A stretch of 16,169 nucleotides of DNA from Flavobacteriales bacterium (GTDB taxonomy: Bacteria; Bacteroidota; Bacteroidia; Flavobacteriales; Flavobacteriaceae), in NCBI GenBank assembly GCA_027003085.1, contig JALWYR010000170.1:1-16169 (forward strand), in the 5' to 3' direction. The notes beneath the pieces were generated by a model. That model made no database searches and was not told the DNA's origin. It was given only the letters and a program-made list of their open reading frames with translations. Numbering within the stretch: position 1 is the first letter of the stretch; each line of letters begins with the position of its first letter. The position numbers and the translations under genes were made by a program. Below are positions 1-7,541 of this stretch, in pieces.

Positions 1-1215
1 ATCATCGTCATTTTCGGATACACTACCGGTGTTGGCGAATGTTTCGGTTGTTTGGTCCGTTAATTTTACATCAACAATAACTTCCCGTTCATCGGAGCCG
101 GCATCGACGAGGTCGGGTTCCGTTTCCGTTTCGTCGGCAATGGGGATGGTAACACCTTTACCCCCTTCGGTTCCTGTGGGCACCACTACCAAGGTGTCGT
201 TTTCTTCGCCGGGAACGGTTGTATGAGCCTGTCCCGTAAAACCGGTGGCAATAAGCGTTACGGCGATTTGATTTTCCAGGTTTGGATCGTCGCCCAATCC
301 GAATATGACCTTGGCCTTGGGATTTTGGGCTTGTTTTTGCAGCATTTTGTGAATCTTATTGATTTCGTTCACGGTGATTTGCTGCTTACCCGAAACCACC
401 AGCACCAGCAGGTTTTTGGCCCCGGTAATTTTGTTGTTGTTCAGTAAGGGCGATTCCAAAACCTTATCCACCACTTCTTTGGCACGGTTGGGGCCTTCGG
501 CCCGTGCGGTGGCAATCAGGGCCGTTCCGCTGTTTTTGAGCACGGCTTCCACATCGTTGAAATCCACATTGATTTCGTAGTTGTAAACAATTACGTTGAT
601 CACGCTCATCACGGCATTGTATAGCACATGGTCGGACTTGTCGAAGGCGTCCTTGTAGCCCAAATCTCCGTAGATTTCCACCAAACGTTCGTTGTTGATC
701 ACAATCAACGAATCCACGTGGCGTTTCATTTCCTGCAAACCTTTGAGGGCCTGTTTCATCCGGTGTTCGCCTTCGTATTCGAAAGGCATGGTAACCACGC
801 CCACGGTGAGCAGGCTCAGTTCGCGGGCCACACGGGCGATTTGCGGAGCGGCACCGGTTCCGGTTCCGCCCCCCATGCCGGCCGTAACGAATACCATTTT
901 GGTGTTTTCCGAGAGGATTTCGCGTATTTCATCCAAACTTTCGGCCACCGCTTTTTGACCCAAACTGGGCTCGCTTCCGGCACCCAAACCCCCGGTTACT
1001 CCCTTGCCCAATTGAATTTTGCGGGGAACGGGACTGGCTTTGAGCGCCTGAACGTCGGTGTTGCAAACGATATACTCGGCTTGTTGGAGCGTATCGTTTT
1101 CGAACATATAATTGACGGCATTGGTGCCTGCTCCACCCACGCCGATGACCTTGATCAAACGCGATATGCGTTCTTGCAATTGGTCGAATTCCAAAACATC
1201 ATCTATGTTAACCAT
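1..1215 (-). CDS. ftsZ: Cell division GTPase FtsZ (3' end cut by window edge)
   Basis: FtsZ is the bacterial tubulin homologue; it polymerises with GTP into the cytoplasmic Z ring that recruits the divisome. Reading the minus strand from the ATG at 1215 gives 405 open codons with no stop before the window edge, so the C-terminus is missing. Visible are the nucleotide-binding segment GVGGAGTNAV (residues 25-34), the tubulin signature GGGTGTGAAP (about 115-124), and the T7 loop NVDFNDV (about 216-222), whose acidic residues complete the GTPase site of the neighbouring subunit. After about residue 345 comes the variable, acidic linker typical of FtsZ; the C-terminal peptide that binds FtsA lies outside the window. 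It starts 15 nt after the ftsA stop codon and is the last gene of the cluster visible here. The family assignment is secure. Confidence 0.98.
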   Translation of the reverse strand, partial: MVNIDDVLEFDQLQERISRLIKVIGVGGAGTNAVNYMFENDTLQQAEYIVCNTDVQALKASPVPRKIQLGKGVTGGLGAGSEPSLGQKAVAESLDEIREILSENTKMVFVTAGMGGGTGTGAAPQIARVARELSLLTVGVVTMPFEYEGEHRMKQALKGLQEMKRHVDSLIVINNERLVEIYGDLGYKDAFDKSDHVLYNAVMSVINVIVYNYEINVDFNDVEAVLKNSGTALIATARAEGPNRAKEVVDKVLESPLLNNNKITGAKNLLVLVVSGKQQITVNEINKIHKMLQKQAQNPKAKVIFGLGDDPNLENQIAVTLIATGFTGQAHTTVPGEENDTLVVVPTGTEGGKGVTIPIADETETEPDLVDAGSDEREVIVDVKLTDQTTETFANTGSVSENDDD

Positions 1216-1230
1216 GATTCCGTTTTTTTT

Positions 1231-2736
1231 TTAATTGTTGGTTTCGTCGATGACTTTACCGAAAATAGTGGAAAAATTTTGAAGCAGTCGTTTGACAAGA
1301 TTTTGTTTTTTCGGGCTGAAAGCATCGGGATTTTGTAGCAATTCATCCACATCCTTATCTTCGTGTTTTTTGCCTTCAAGTGTATTTGTTTGCGGCCTGT
1401 TGTTTTGTGAAATACCGGAAGACCCGGGTTCTTGTCGTTTATCATTCCGCCATTCGGATGGTTCTTTTTGAGATTCTTTTTCTTTTTGCAAGGCCAAATC
1501 CAGGAGCCCGATTACGGTGGCGAATTGAGGCTGATAGAGCCGTTCGATTTTGGCATCGGGGGCCAGGAGCGCGCGGGGGTCGCCCGAAGTAACATCCATG
1601 CCCAGTTTGAATTGTAAATATTGGATCAGATTTTTCATTTGCGAGCCGCCGCCTGTTACTATTAACCCCAATCCGATTTGTTCGCCGGGGAAAAATTCGC
1701 GGTATTCGTTCAAAAAGCGATCGATTTCGTTAATGATAATATCCACTTTGAAACGAATGGTTTCCGAAAGCATTTCGCGCTTGATGCGCAAGGGTTTGGG
1801 ACTCCAATCCAATGGAATTTGGAGGGTTATGTTCTTTTCGGCGGCATCGGGTTTTACGGACCCATAGCGCATTTTGATCATTTCGGCCATGGAAGGCGTA
1901 AGGTGGAATTTTTGAATAATTTCGGTGGTAATATAATCGCCGCCATAGGGGATAATGCCTGCAAAACGCACCTTGCCCTTGTTGCAAATCAAAATGTCGG
2001 ATGTGCCGCCGCCGATGTCCACCAAAGCCATACCCAATTGGCATTGGGGTTCTTTCATCACGGCCCGGGCCGAAGCTATGGGTTGCAGGAAAATATCCTC
2101 GATTTCCAAGCCGGCCATATCGATACTTCGTTCCAGTTTCTTGATTTTTTCCACATTGCCCACCACTACCATAAAGGATGCTTCCAAGCGTTTGCCTAAT
2201 GCGCCTACGGGCGATCCGTGCACCACTTGATTGTCCACCAGGAAGGCCTGCGGATAAACGTCCAAAATTTCTTCATTGGGATTGATAATCACGGATTTGC
2301 GGGCCATTTGAGCCAATTGGTTCAAATCTTCATCCGAAATCAGTTCCGAAGGATCGGTTCGAATAAAGTATTCCCGCGTGTAGAGTGTCCGGATATGGTC
2401 GCCCGAAATACCCACGGTAACCTTGCGGATAGGACGGCCCAGTTTCATTTCCAATTCTTCCTTGACGTGGCGGATGGTGTCGGCCGTTTCCAGGAGGTTG
2501 AAAATTTCGCCTTGCACCATTCCGGTATTTTGCAAAACCGAATAATCCACCACTTGAATTTTTCCGTTTTGGTTCCGGTAGCCGGCAACGGCCACTACTT
2601 TGGTGGTGCCCACATCCAGGGCTATTTTCAAGTTTTGTTCGTGAATGTTGGTGTCCGGGGGTGTAGCTCCCCGGTTTTCTTGTGGCGCCATTTTGCCCGG
2701 TTGATGGTTTTGGCCTTCGTTGAAAATCGTGTTCAT
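1231..2736 (-). CDS. ftsA: Cell division protein FtsA
   Basis: FtsA is an actin-like ATPase that tethers FtsZ to the inner membrane and signals to the septal synthases. The 501-residue protein shows the actin-fold phosphate 1 motif ALDVGTTKVVAV (39-50), the FtsA-specific 1C/SHS2 region (about 105-210), phosphate 2 VDIGGGTSDI (239-248) and the adenosine motif VTGGGSQ (360-366). After residue 418 there is a charged, low-complexity linker of about 55 residues. The C-terminal helix (about 478-496) has leucine, phenylalanine and isoleucine on one face and lysine and arginine on the other, as expected for the membrane-targeting helix. An N-terminal extension of about 35 residues precedes the fold. 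The ATG at 2736 lies 18 nt after the ftsQ stop; a second ATG at codon 16 could also serve. The gene sits in the conserved ftsQ-ftsA-ftsZ order. Confidence 0.97.
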   Translation of the reverse strand: MNTIFNEGQNHQPGKMAPQENRGATPPDTNIHEQNLKIALDVGTTKVVAVAGYRNQNGKIQVVDYSVLQNTGMVQGEIFNLLETADTIRHVKEELEMKLGRPIRKVTVGISGDHIRTLYTREYFIRTDPSELISDEDLNQLAQMARKSVIINPNEEILDVYPQAFLVDNQVVHGSPVGALGKRLEASFMVVVGNVEKIKKLERSIDMAGLEIEDIFLQPIASARAVMKEPQCQLGMALVDIGGGTSDILICNKGKVRFAGIIPYGGDYITTEIIQKFHLTPSMAEMIKMRYGSVKPDAAEKNITLQIPLDWSPKPLRIKREMLSETIRFKVDIIINEIDRFLNEYREFFPGEQIGLGLIVTGGGSQMKNLIQYLQFKLGMDVTSGDPRALLAPDAKIERLYQPQFATVIGLLDLALQKEKESQKEPSEWRNDKRQEPGSSGISQNNRPQTNTLEGKKHEDKDVDELLQNPDAFSPKKQNLVKRLLQNFSTIFGKVIDETNN

Positions 2737-2754
2737 AGCGGTGCGTTTTGGACA

Positions 2755-3483
2755 TTAATTATTTTTGGTGCAAACAATTTGATTGTCAAACATCAGATTG
2801 ATTTCGGTATAAGGATTGGCGGCCCTGCGGCCGGTCAGATATTTTTCGAATTGGATCAGTTTATAAAATTTCCAGCGGTAGTCGACGGTGTCGCCAAACA
2901 CCACGGGTGCGGCTAGTGTGCGCATATAAAGACGCAGGTTGTTGCCATCGTATTCCATGCGGCGTAGCCGGTGGTGAAGATGCGGTTGATGGTAAACATA
3001 ATTCAGCAAGGGGAACAATTTTTTTTCTTCGGCCGTGCCGATAATTCCCGTTACCACCGGAATCGACTTATTTTGCACCTGCGAAACGGGCAACACTTGG
3101 CCACGCCGGTCCATATATGCCGTTTTTCCGTTAGTATTTATCACGGCAATGGGCGTAATTTGCCGGATTTCGGTGTGTAGGATACCTTTGGGGTCGATCC
3201 ACACTTCGGCTTTTTCCACCATCGGATGATTTTCGATTTTATTTTCAAGGAGTTGTAGGTATCGGTGCATTTGCATGGTATCGTTACGCGGAATGCCGGC
3301 TACAATGCGGCGAATTTCGCTCCGGGTTACGTAGTTTTTATTCCCGGGCGTTAGCTTTATTTCAATCGCCGGATGTGACCTGGACGCCCAATTTTGCACC
3401 GCACGGTGATAGCTTAATCCTATGGAAAGGACTAATAAAACCAATAGCGCAATCAGGATAATATGACCAATTAGTTGCTTCAT
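2755..3483 (-). CDS. ftsQ: Cell division protein FtsQ (DivIB-like)
   Basis: FtsQ is a single-pass inner-membrane protein that links early and late divisome parts through its periplasmic domain. The 242-residue protein has one N-terminal hydrophobic segment (about 5-24) after a very short cytoplasmic tail. A POTRA-like region follows (about 40-110, including the conserved stretch HPMVEKAEVWIDPKG near 86-100), then the beta-rich FtsQ domain, with YMDRRGQVLP near 123-132. Sequence similarity outside these points is low, as is usual for FtsQ; position between murG and ftsA supports the call strongly. Its ATG overlaps the murG stop by 4 nt (ATGA). In most Bacteroidota clusters murC lies between murG and ftsQ; here there is no room for it. 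Confidence 0.93.
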   Translation of the reverse strand: MKQLIGHIILIALLVLLVLSIGLSYHRAVQNWASRSHPAIEIKLTPGNKNYVTRSEIRRIVAGIPRNDTMQMHRYLQLLENKIENHPMVEKAEVWIDPKGILHTEIRQITPIAVINTNGKTAYMDRRGQVLPVSQVQNKSIPVVTGIIGTAEEKKLFPLLNYVYHQPHLHHRLRRMEYDGNNLRLYMRTLAAPVVFGDTVDYRWKFYKLIQFEKYLTGRRAANPYTEINLMFDNQIVCTKNN

Positions 3484-4583
3484 TTCCGGGCTAAATCTTT
3501 GATGATTTCATCCACAATATGCTGCGTAGCTTCGGGGCGTGCAAGTTTGCGGATCTGCCGCCCCATTTGCCGGCGTGCATCTTCGTCGGAAAGCAGTTTT
3601 TCCACCGTGCCCGGAAGGTTGTTCAACTGAGTTTCGGGCAGCAAAATGGCAGCTCCTTTGTTGGCAAAAGCGCGGGCATTTTTGGTTTGATGGTCTTCGG
3701 CCACATTGGGCGAAGGCACCAAAATCACCGGTTTGCCCGCCAAGGCCAATTCCGAAAGCGTTCCGGCACCGGCGCGCGACACAATCACATCGGCCACGGC
3801 AAAAGCCCTTTGCATATTTTCGATAAAGGGAACGATGTGCACCCGCTCGTTTTCCAAATTCCGGTAGCGGTCGTAATAAAGTTTTCCGGTTTGCCAAAGC
3901 AATTGCACTCCTTCGGGGAGTCCCTTTTCCACCCACGAAGCCACGGCTTTGTTGATGGCGGCCGAACCCAAACTTCCACCCAAAATCATCACTACCGGTA
4001 AAGCCGGATACAAGCCGAAGGACTTGAAATCGGCATCGGTGGCCGGCGGAATATCTTTAAGTTCGGCACGAACCGGATTACCGGTCAATACGACTTTTCC
4101 CGCAGGGAAATAACGCCCCGCTTCATCGTAGGCGGCAAAGATTTTCCGGGCGTGTTTGGCCAATATTTTGTTCGTGATTCCCGGATACGAATTTTGCTCC
4201 TGAATATAGGTGGGAATGCCCAAGCGCTGGGCCGTCCACAAAAGCGGCAATGACGCATAACCGCCGGTTCCGATAACGGCGTCGGGGCCGAAACGGCGAA
4301 GCAATCGGTAGGCTTTCCACAAACTGCTCAACGTTTTGAAAGGTAAAAGCAAGTTTTTGGCGCTGAGCTTACGTTGCAAGCCGGCAATTGGCAGGCCAGT
4401 GATGGGATACCCGTGTTTGGGCACCCGTTCCATTTCCATACGTCCCAACGCGCCCACAAACCGGATTTCGGCGCCGGGAAAACGTTTTTTTAGCTCATCG
4501 GCAATGCTGAGGGCAGGGAAAATATGCCCGCCGGTTCCACCGCCGCTAATGAGGAATTTATATGTGTTTGCCTGTTTATTCAT
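3480..4583 (-). CDS. murG: MurG, UDP-GlcNAc:lipid I N-acetylglucosamine transferase
   Basis: MurG adds GlcNAc to lipid I on the cytoplasmic face of the membrane to make lipid II. From the ATG at 4583 the protein has 367 residues, normal for the family. It shows the N-terminal glycine loop GGGTGGH (14-20), GTGGYAS (105-111), QEQNSYPG (128-135), GGSLG (202-206) opening the second GT-B domain, and the UDP-GlcNAc-binding segments SRAGAGTLSEL (269-279) and VPSPNVAEDHQTKNA (289-303). The frame stays open upstream to a TTG at 4619, but the ATG at 4583 fits the family start and overlaps the end of ftsW by 8 nt, which implies coupled translation. The stop overlaps the ftsQ start directly. All key motifs look intact, so lipid II synthesis appears functional. 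Confidence 0.97.
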   Translation of the reverse strand: MNKQANTYKFLISGGGTGGHIFPALSIADELKKRFPGAEIRFVGALGRMEMERVPKHGYPITGLPIAGLQRKLSAKNLLLPFKTLSSLWKAYRLLRRFGPDAVIGTGGYASLPLLWTAQRLGIPTYIQEQNSYPGITNKILAKHARKIFAAYDEAGRYFPAGKVVLTGNPVRAELKDIPPATDADFKSFGLYPALPVVMILGGSLGSAAINKAVASWVEKGLPEGVQLLWQTGKLYYDRYRNLENERVHIVPFIENMQRAFAVADVIVSRAGAGTLSELALAGKPVILVPSPNVAEDHQTKNARAFANKGAAILLPETQLNNLPGTVEKLLSDEDARRQMGRQIRKLARPEATQHIVDEIIKDLARK

Positions 4584-5745
4584 CGGTTTGATTTTCTTGC
4601 ATCTTGGCCGAAATACCAATCCGGATAATTACGCCCAGCGCAAAGGCCGTCATAAACAAGGTGGTTCCACCTGCACTGATCACGGGCAAAGGCTGACCCG
4701 TTACGGGAATGGCTCCCACCGCCACGGCCATATTGATAAAGGCCTGAAAAGTGATGGGAAGGCCCAGGGCTAATACCAATAATTTTTCATAATAATTTTT
4801 GCTCAATCTTGATATAGCTAATATTTTGATTGCCAATATGATATAAAGAGCTAATATCACCACTCCGCCCAAAAGGGCGCCATATTCTTCAACAATAACG
4901 GCATAGATAAAATCGGACGAAGACTGCGAAAGCAAATTCTTTTGCACGCTTTTTCCGGGGGCAAAGCGGATAAGTCCGCCCGAAGCAATGGCAATCTTGG
5001 CGCGCAAAGGTTGAATGTCGGTTTGTTGTTTTTCTTTGGACGTAAAGCGTTCGAAACGGTTGATCAGCGTGTCGATACGGTTGGGAATATATTGCGGAAA
5101 GGCTTTGGCCGCCAGGAAATACATTAATATACCCACCAATCCCAATAGCAGGGCATAAAGGAATTTTTTGAAGCCGTAACCGCCCAAAAACAGCAGCAAT
5201 GAGTTGAGTGTCATAATAAGCAAAGCCGTGGAATTGTTGTAGATAACCACCGCTCCGGTCAAAATGCCCAACCAAATCCAGTAGTGTCGCAGATCATAAC
5301 TGAAATCGGTTTTCGTATTTTTGATTTTATCCAGGTAAAAGGCCGTAAACATCAATGAAAACGTAAGCGCCATGAGCGATGGCTGCACGCTTATGGGTCC
5401 AAAACGCAACCAACGACGCACATTTTCCACCCCGGCCGATTGGCCGAAAATATCGGTAAATATCACCAACGCAATGACCATCCATAGCAGTAGATGGGCA
5501 TATTTTTTATAAAACGAAGTATTGATTGAGCTGCTCACAAAAAAGATAACCACGCCTGCTGCTACAAGGAAGAAATGTTTCATCAAATAATAACCCGCCC
5601 CGTGAACCCGGTAATGATTGACCAAATTGCTGCTTGTGCTAAAAGCGGCCGCAAAGGATATAAGCACCAACAAAGCGCCTATAATCAAAAGCGTGCGGTC
5701 GGCATAGCGTTGCAAGCGGTCGATATGTTGGCCGAAGGGAATCAT
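4576..5745 (-). CDS. ftsW: FtsW, SEDS-family septal peptidoglycan glycosyltransferase
   Basis: FtsW polymerises lipid II into glycan strands at the septum together with FtsI. The 389-residue protein is highly hydrophobic with about ten likely membrane segments. Visible SEDS landmarks are VRRWLRFGPISVQPS (109-123), the segment SSDFIYAVIVEEYG (276-289), whose Asp278 aligns with the catalytic aspartate of the family, and IPVTGQPLPVISAGG (346-360) near the C-terminus. After QPS the family often has an acidic residue followed later by lysine; here the stretch reads QPSLMAL, a variation I would not over-read, since Bacteroidota FtsW proteins vary there. The neighbouring genes support FtsW over RodA. 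The start overlaps the stop of the murD remnant by 4 nt (ATGA). Confidence 0.95.
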   Translation of the reverse strand: MIPFGQHIDRLQRYADRTLLIIGALLVLISFAAAFSTSSNLVNHYRVHGAGYYLMKHFFLVAAGVVIFFVSSSINTSFYKKYAHLLLWMVIALVIFTDIFGQSAGVENVRRWLRFGPISVQPSLMALTFSLMFTAFYLDKIKNTKTDFSYDLRHYWIWLGILTGAVVIYNNSTALLIMTLNSLLLFLGGYGFKKFLYALLLGLVGILMYFLAAKAFPQYIPNRIDTLINRFERFTSKEKQQTDIQPLRAKIAIASGGLIRFAPGKSVQKNLLSQSSSDFIYAVIVEEYGALLGGVVILALYIILAIKILAISRLSKNYYEKLLVLALGLPITFQAFINMAVAVGAIPVTGQPLPVISAGGTTLFMTAFALGVIIRIGISAKMQENQTDE

Positions 5746-6302
5746 AGATTATGATTATTTTGTTCGATATTTTTCAATATTTGACGAAAAAGTTTATCCG
5801 CTTCGATGGTTTCAAGCCCACAGGGCCGGTCGGTGCCGGGCGAAAACAATACTTTGCTGCCGGGTTTGGCCACCCGCAAAGCCCAGCGAACGGCATCGCT
5901 CAAATCCCGGGCGGTGGAAACGGGTATGCGCGAACCATAGAGGGCGTCCAAACGGGCGGCAGCGGCCCCGCAAGCCACGATATGACGGGTTTTATATACC
6001 ATCACCGGACTCAATTCTTCCCAAGCCAATCCGGCATTGTCATTGCACACCAACCACACCAGCGGGCCGCGTGAACGGTTCAGGGCGTAATACACGCCAT
6101 TGATGGATGTGGCAAGCACATCATTGATAAATTCCACCTGTCCGACTCGGGCCACCGGTTCCAAACGTCCCGGCAGGGCCGGATGGGCAAAGGCACCGGC
6201 GTAGGGTAATTTTCGGTGCGACGAAAATATTTTGTCGATATAATGCGGGTAGCGTATTTTTATGTCTGATTCCTTTGTTGTGCGAAAAATTAGCGGCTTC
6301 AT
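5742..6302 (-). CDS. MurD-like protein reduced to the C-terminal domain, probably non-catalytic
   Basis: This 186-residue protein sits exactly where murD lies in related clusters (between mraY and ftsW). Residues 45-182 match the C-terminal (amino-acid-binding) domain of MurD: GQVEFINDVLATS (54-66) corresponds to the family's FINDSKATN, YYALN (71-75) to the helix after it, and KVLFSPGT (150-157) to VLLSPACAS. The N-terminal UDP-binding domain and the central ATP-binding domain (P-loop, carbamylated lysine) are absent, and a full MurD has about 440-450 residues. Within the retained domain the lysine of the SKAT motif is leucine, the lysine equivalent to E. coli K348 appears to be Ala90, and the SPACAS/F region has lost its serine and phenylalanine. 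A MurD ligase reaction is therefore very unlikely. The frame is intact and joined to ftsW by an ATGA overlap, so it looks translated rather than decayed. The first ATG is at 6302, 14 nt after mraY; the frame runs open further upstream only to a TTG inside mraY. Residues 1-44 match nothing I recognise. Confidence 0.82.
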   Translation of the reverse strand: MKPLIFRTTKESDIKIRYPHYIDKIFSSHRKLPYAGAFAHPALPGRLEPVARVGQVEFINDVLATSINGVYYALNRSRGPLVWLVCNDNAGLAWEELSPVMVYKTRHIVACGAAAARLDALYGSRIPVSTARDLSDAVRWALRVAKPGSKVLFSPGTDRPCGLETIEADKLFRQILKNIEQNNHNL

Positions 6303-6316
6303 AACTTCCCGGTTTT

Positions 6317-7537
6317 TTATTTGACTTTTAGTAAAACAACACTCAATACGGCCAACAGCATGGCGGCAATCCAAAAGCGAACAACGATTTTGTTTTCGTG
6401 CAAGCCCAATTTTTGATAATGATGATGCAAAGGCGCCATGCGGAAAATACGTCGTCCTTGGCCAAAACGTAGTCTCGTAAATTTGAAATAATACCTTTGC
6501 ATAATCACCGAAACCGTTTCGGCAAGGAATATTCCGCCCAGCACCGGCAAGAGCAATTCTTTGCGAATAAAAAAGGCAATAACGGCAATAATGGCACCCA
6601 GGGTCAAACTGCCCGTGTCGCCCATAAAAATCGATGCCGGATAGGTATTAAACCATAAAAAGGCCAAGGTGGCACCCAATATGGCACTCAAAAAAACGGA
6701 TATTTCGCCCACATGGGGGATATACATTATGTTCAAATAATCGGCAAAAAACATATTACCCGACAGCCAGGCCAATATGGCCAAAGCACCGATGGCAATG
6801 GCCGAAGTGCCCGCCGCAAGTCCGTCCAAACCGTCGGCCAAATTGGTGCCGTTGCTCACCGCCGTAACAATAAAACCCACGGCAATGATAAACAATAACA
6901 ATTGCGCCCATGTTTTTTTGCGCAAGGGCTTGGGTAACAACCATTTGTAGTTAAATTCATTGTGCTTGACCAATGGTATGGTTGTCAGCAGGCTTTTGCG
7001 TGGCGGCTCAAAGGCCTTCTTAAAACTGCGCTCTGCCGCCGGAATATCGTAGCGTTTGGGACGAATGGTAATGTCGGGATGAAAATAAATAATCAAAGCA
7101 ATGATAACACTCACACTCACTTGACCCAATATTTTGAATTTACCACGTAGCCCGCCCTTGTCTTTTTTGATGGTTTTGATGTAGTCGTCAATAAAGCCGA
7201 TAAGTCCCATCCAAAGCAATGTGAGAATAAGAATTTGGATGTATACATTGGTCAAATTATTGAACAACAACACGGCCACCAGTGTGGAACCGATAATGAT
7301 CAATCCGCCCATAGTGGGTGTTCCTTCCTTGCTTTTTTGACCTTCCAAGCCCAAATCGCGCACCGTTTCGCCCAATTGTTTGCGTTTGAGGAAAGCGATA
7401 ATTTTTTTGCCGTAAAGAATTCCTACCAAAAATGCCGTAACAAAAGCCATTGCCGACCGGAAGGTGATATACCGGAACAGGCCTTCGCCCGGAAAATCGT
7501 AGTGCGCACTCAGATATTCAAACAAATGATAGAGCAT
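6317..7537 (-). CDS. mraY: MraY, phospho-N-acetylmuramoyl-pentapeptide transferase
   Basis: MraY moves phospho-MurNAc-pentapeptide from UDP to undecaprenyl phosphate, making lipid I at the inner membrane. The 406-residue protein is polytopic and keeps the catalytic landmarks: DDYIK (117-121) with the paired aspartates, NGTNLADGLDGL (229-240), FMGDTGSL (304-311), and the histidine-rich cytoplasmic loop PLHHHYQKLG (369-378). A hydrophilic insertion around residues 155-210 makes it longer than the roughly 360-residue proteobacterial enzyme; this length is common in Bacteroidota. The ATG at 7537 follows the murE stop by 4 nt. The intact enzyme shows that the cell still consumes UDP-MurNAc-pentapeptide, although the early ligases MurC and functional MurD are not in this cluster. 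Confidence 0.97.
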   Translation of the reverse strand: MLYHLFEYLSAHYDFPGEGLFRYITFRSAMAFVTAFLVGILYGKKIIAFLKRKQLGETVRDLGLEGQKSKEGTPTMGGLIIIGSTLVAVLLFNNLTNVYIQILILTLLWMGLIGFIDDYIKTIKKDKGGLRGKFKILGQVSVSVIIALIIYFHPDITIRPKRYDIPAAERSFKKAFEPPRKSLLTTIPLVKHNEFNYKWLLPKPLRKKTWAQLLLFIIAVGFIVTAVSNGTNLADGLDGLAAGTSAIAIGALAILAWLSGNMFFADYLNIMYIPHVGEISVFLSAILGATLAFLWFNTYPASIFMGDTGSLTLGAIIAVIAFFIRKELLLPVLGGIFLAETVSVIMQRYYFKFTRLRFGQGRRIFRMAPLHHHYQKLGLHENKIVVRFWIAAMLLAVLSVVLLKVK

Positions 7538-7541
7538 GGTT

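Noticed and set aside
1678..2916. Open frames on the plus strand opposite ftsA and ftsQ
   Set aside because: These are antisense to well-supported genes, without a family match or promoter; the codon bias of the true genes leaves the complement open.
5742..6302. Calling this gene a normal or split MurD
   Set aside because: There is no ATP-binding domain, and ligand residues in the retained domain are altered. A split enzyme completed by a second gene cannot be excluded, but the lost residues argue against it.
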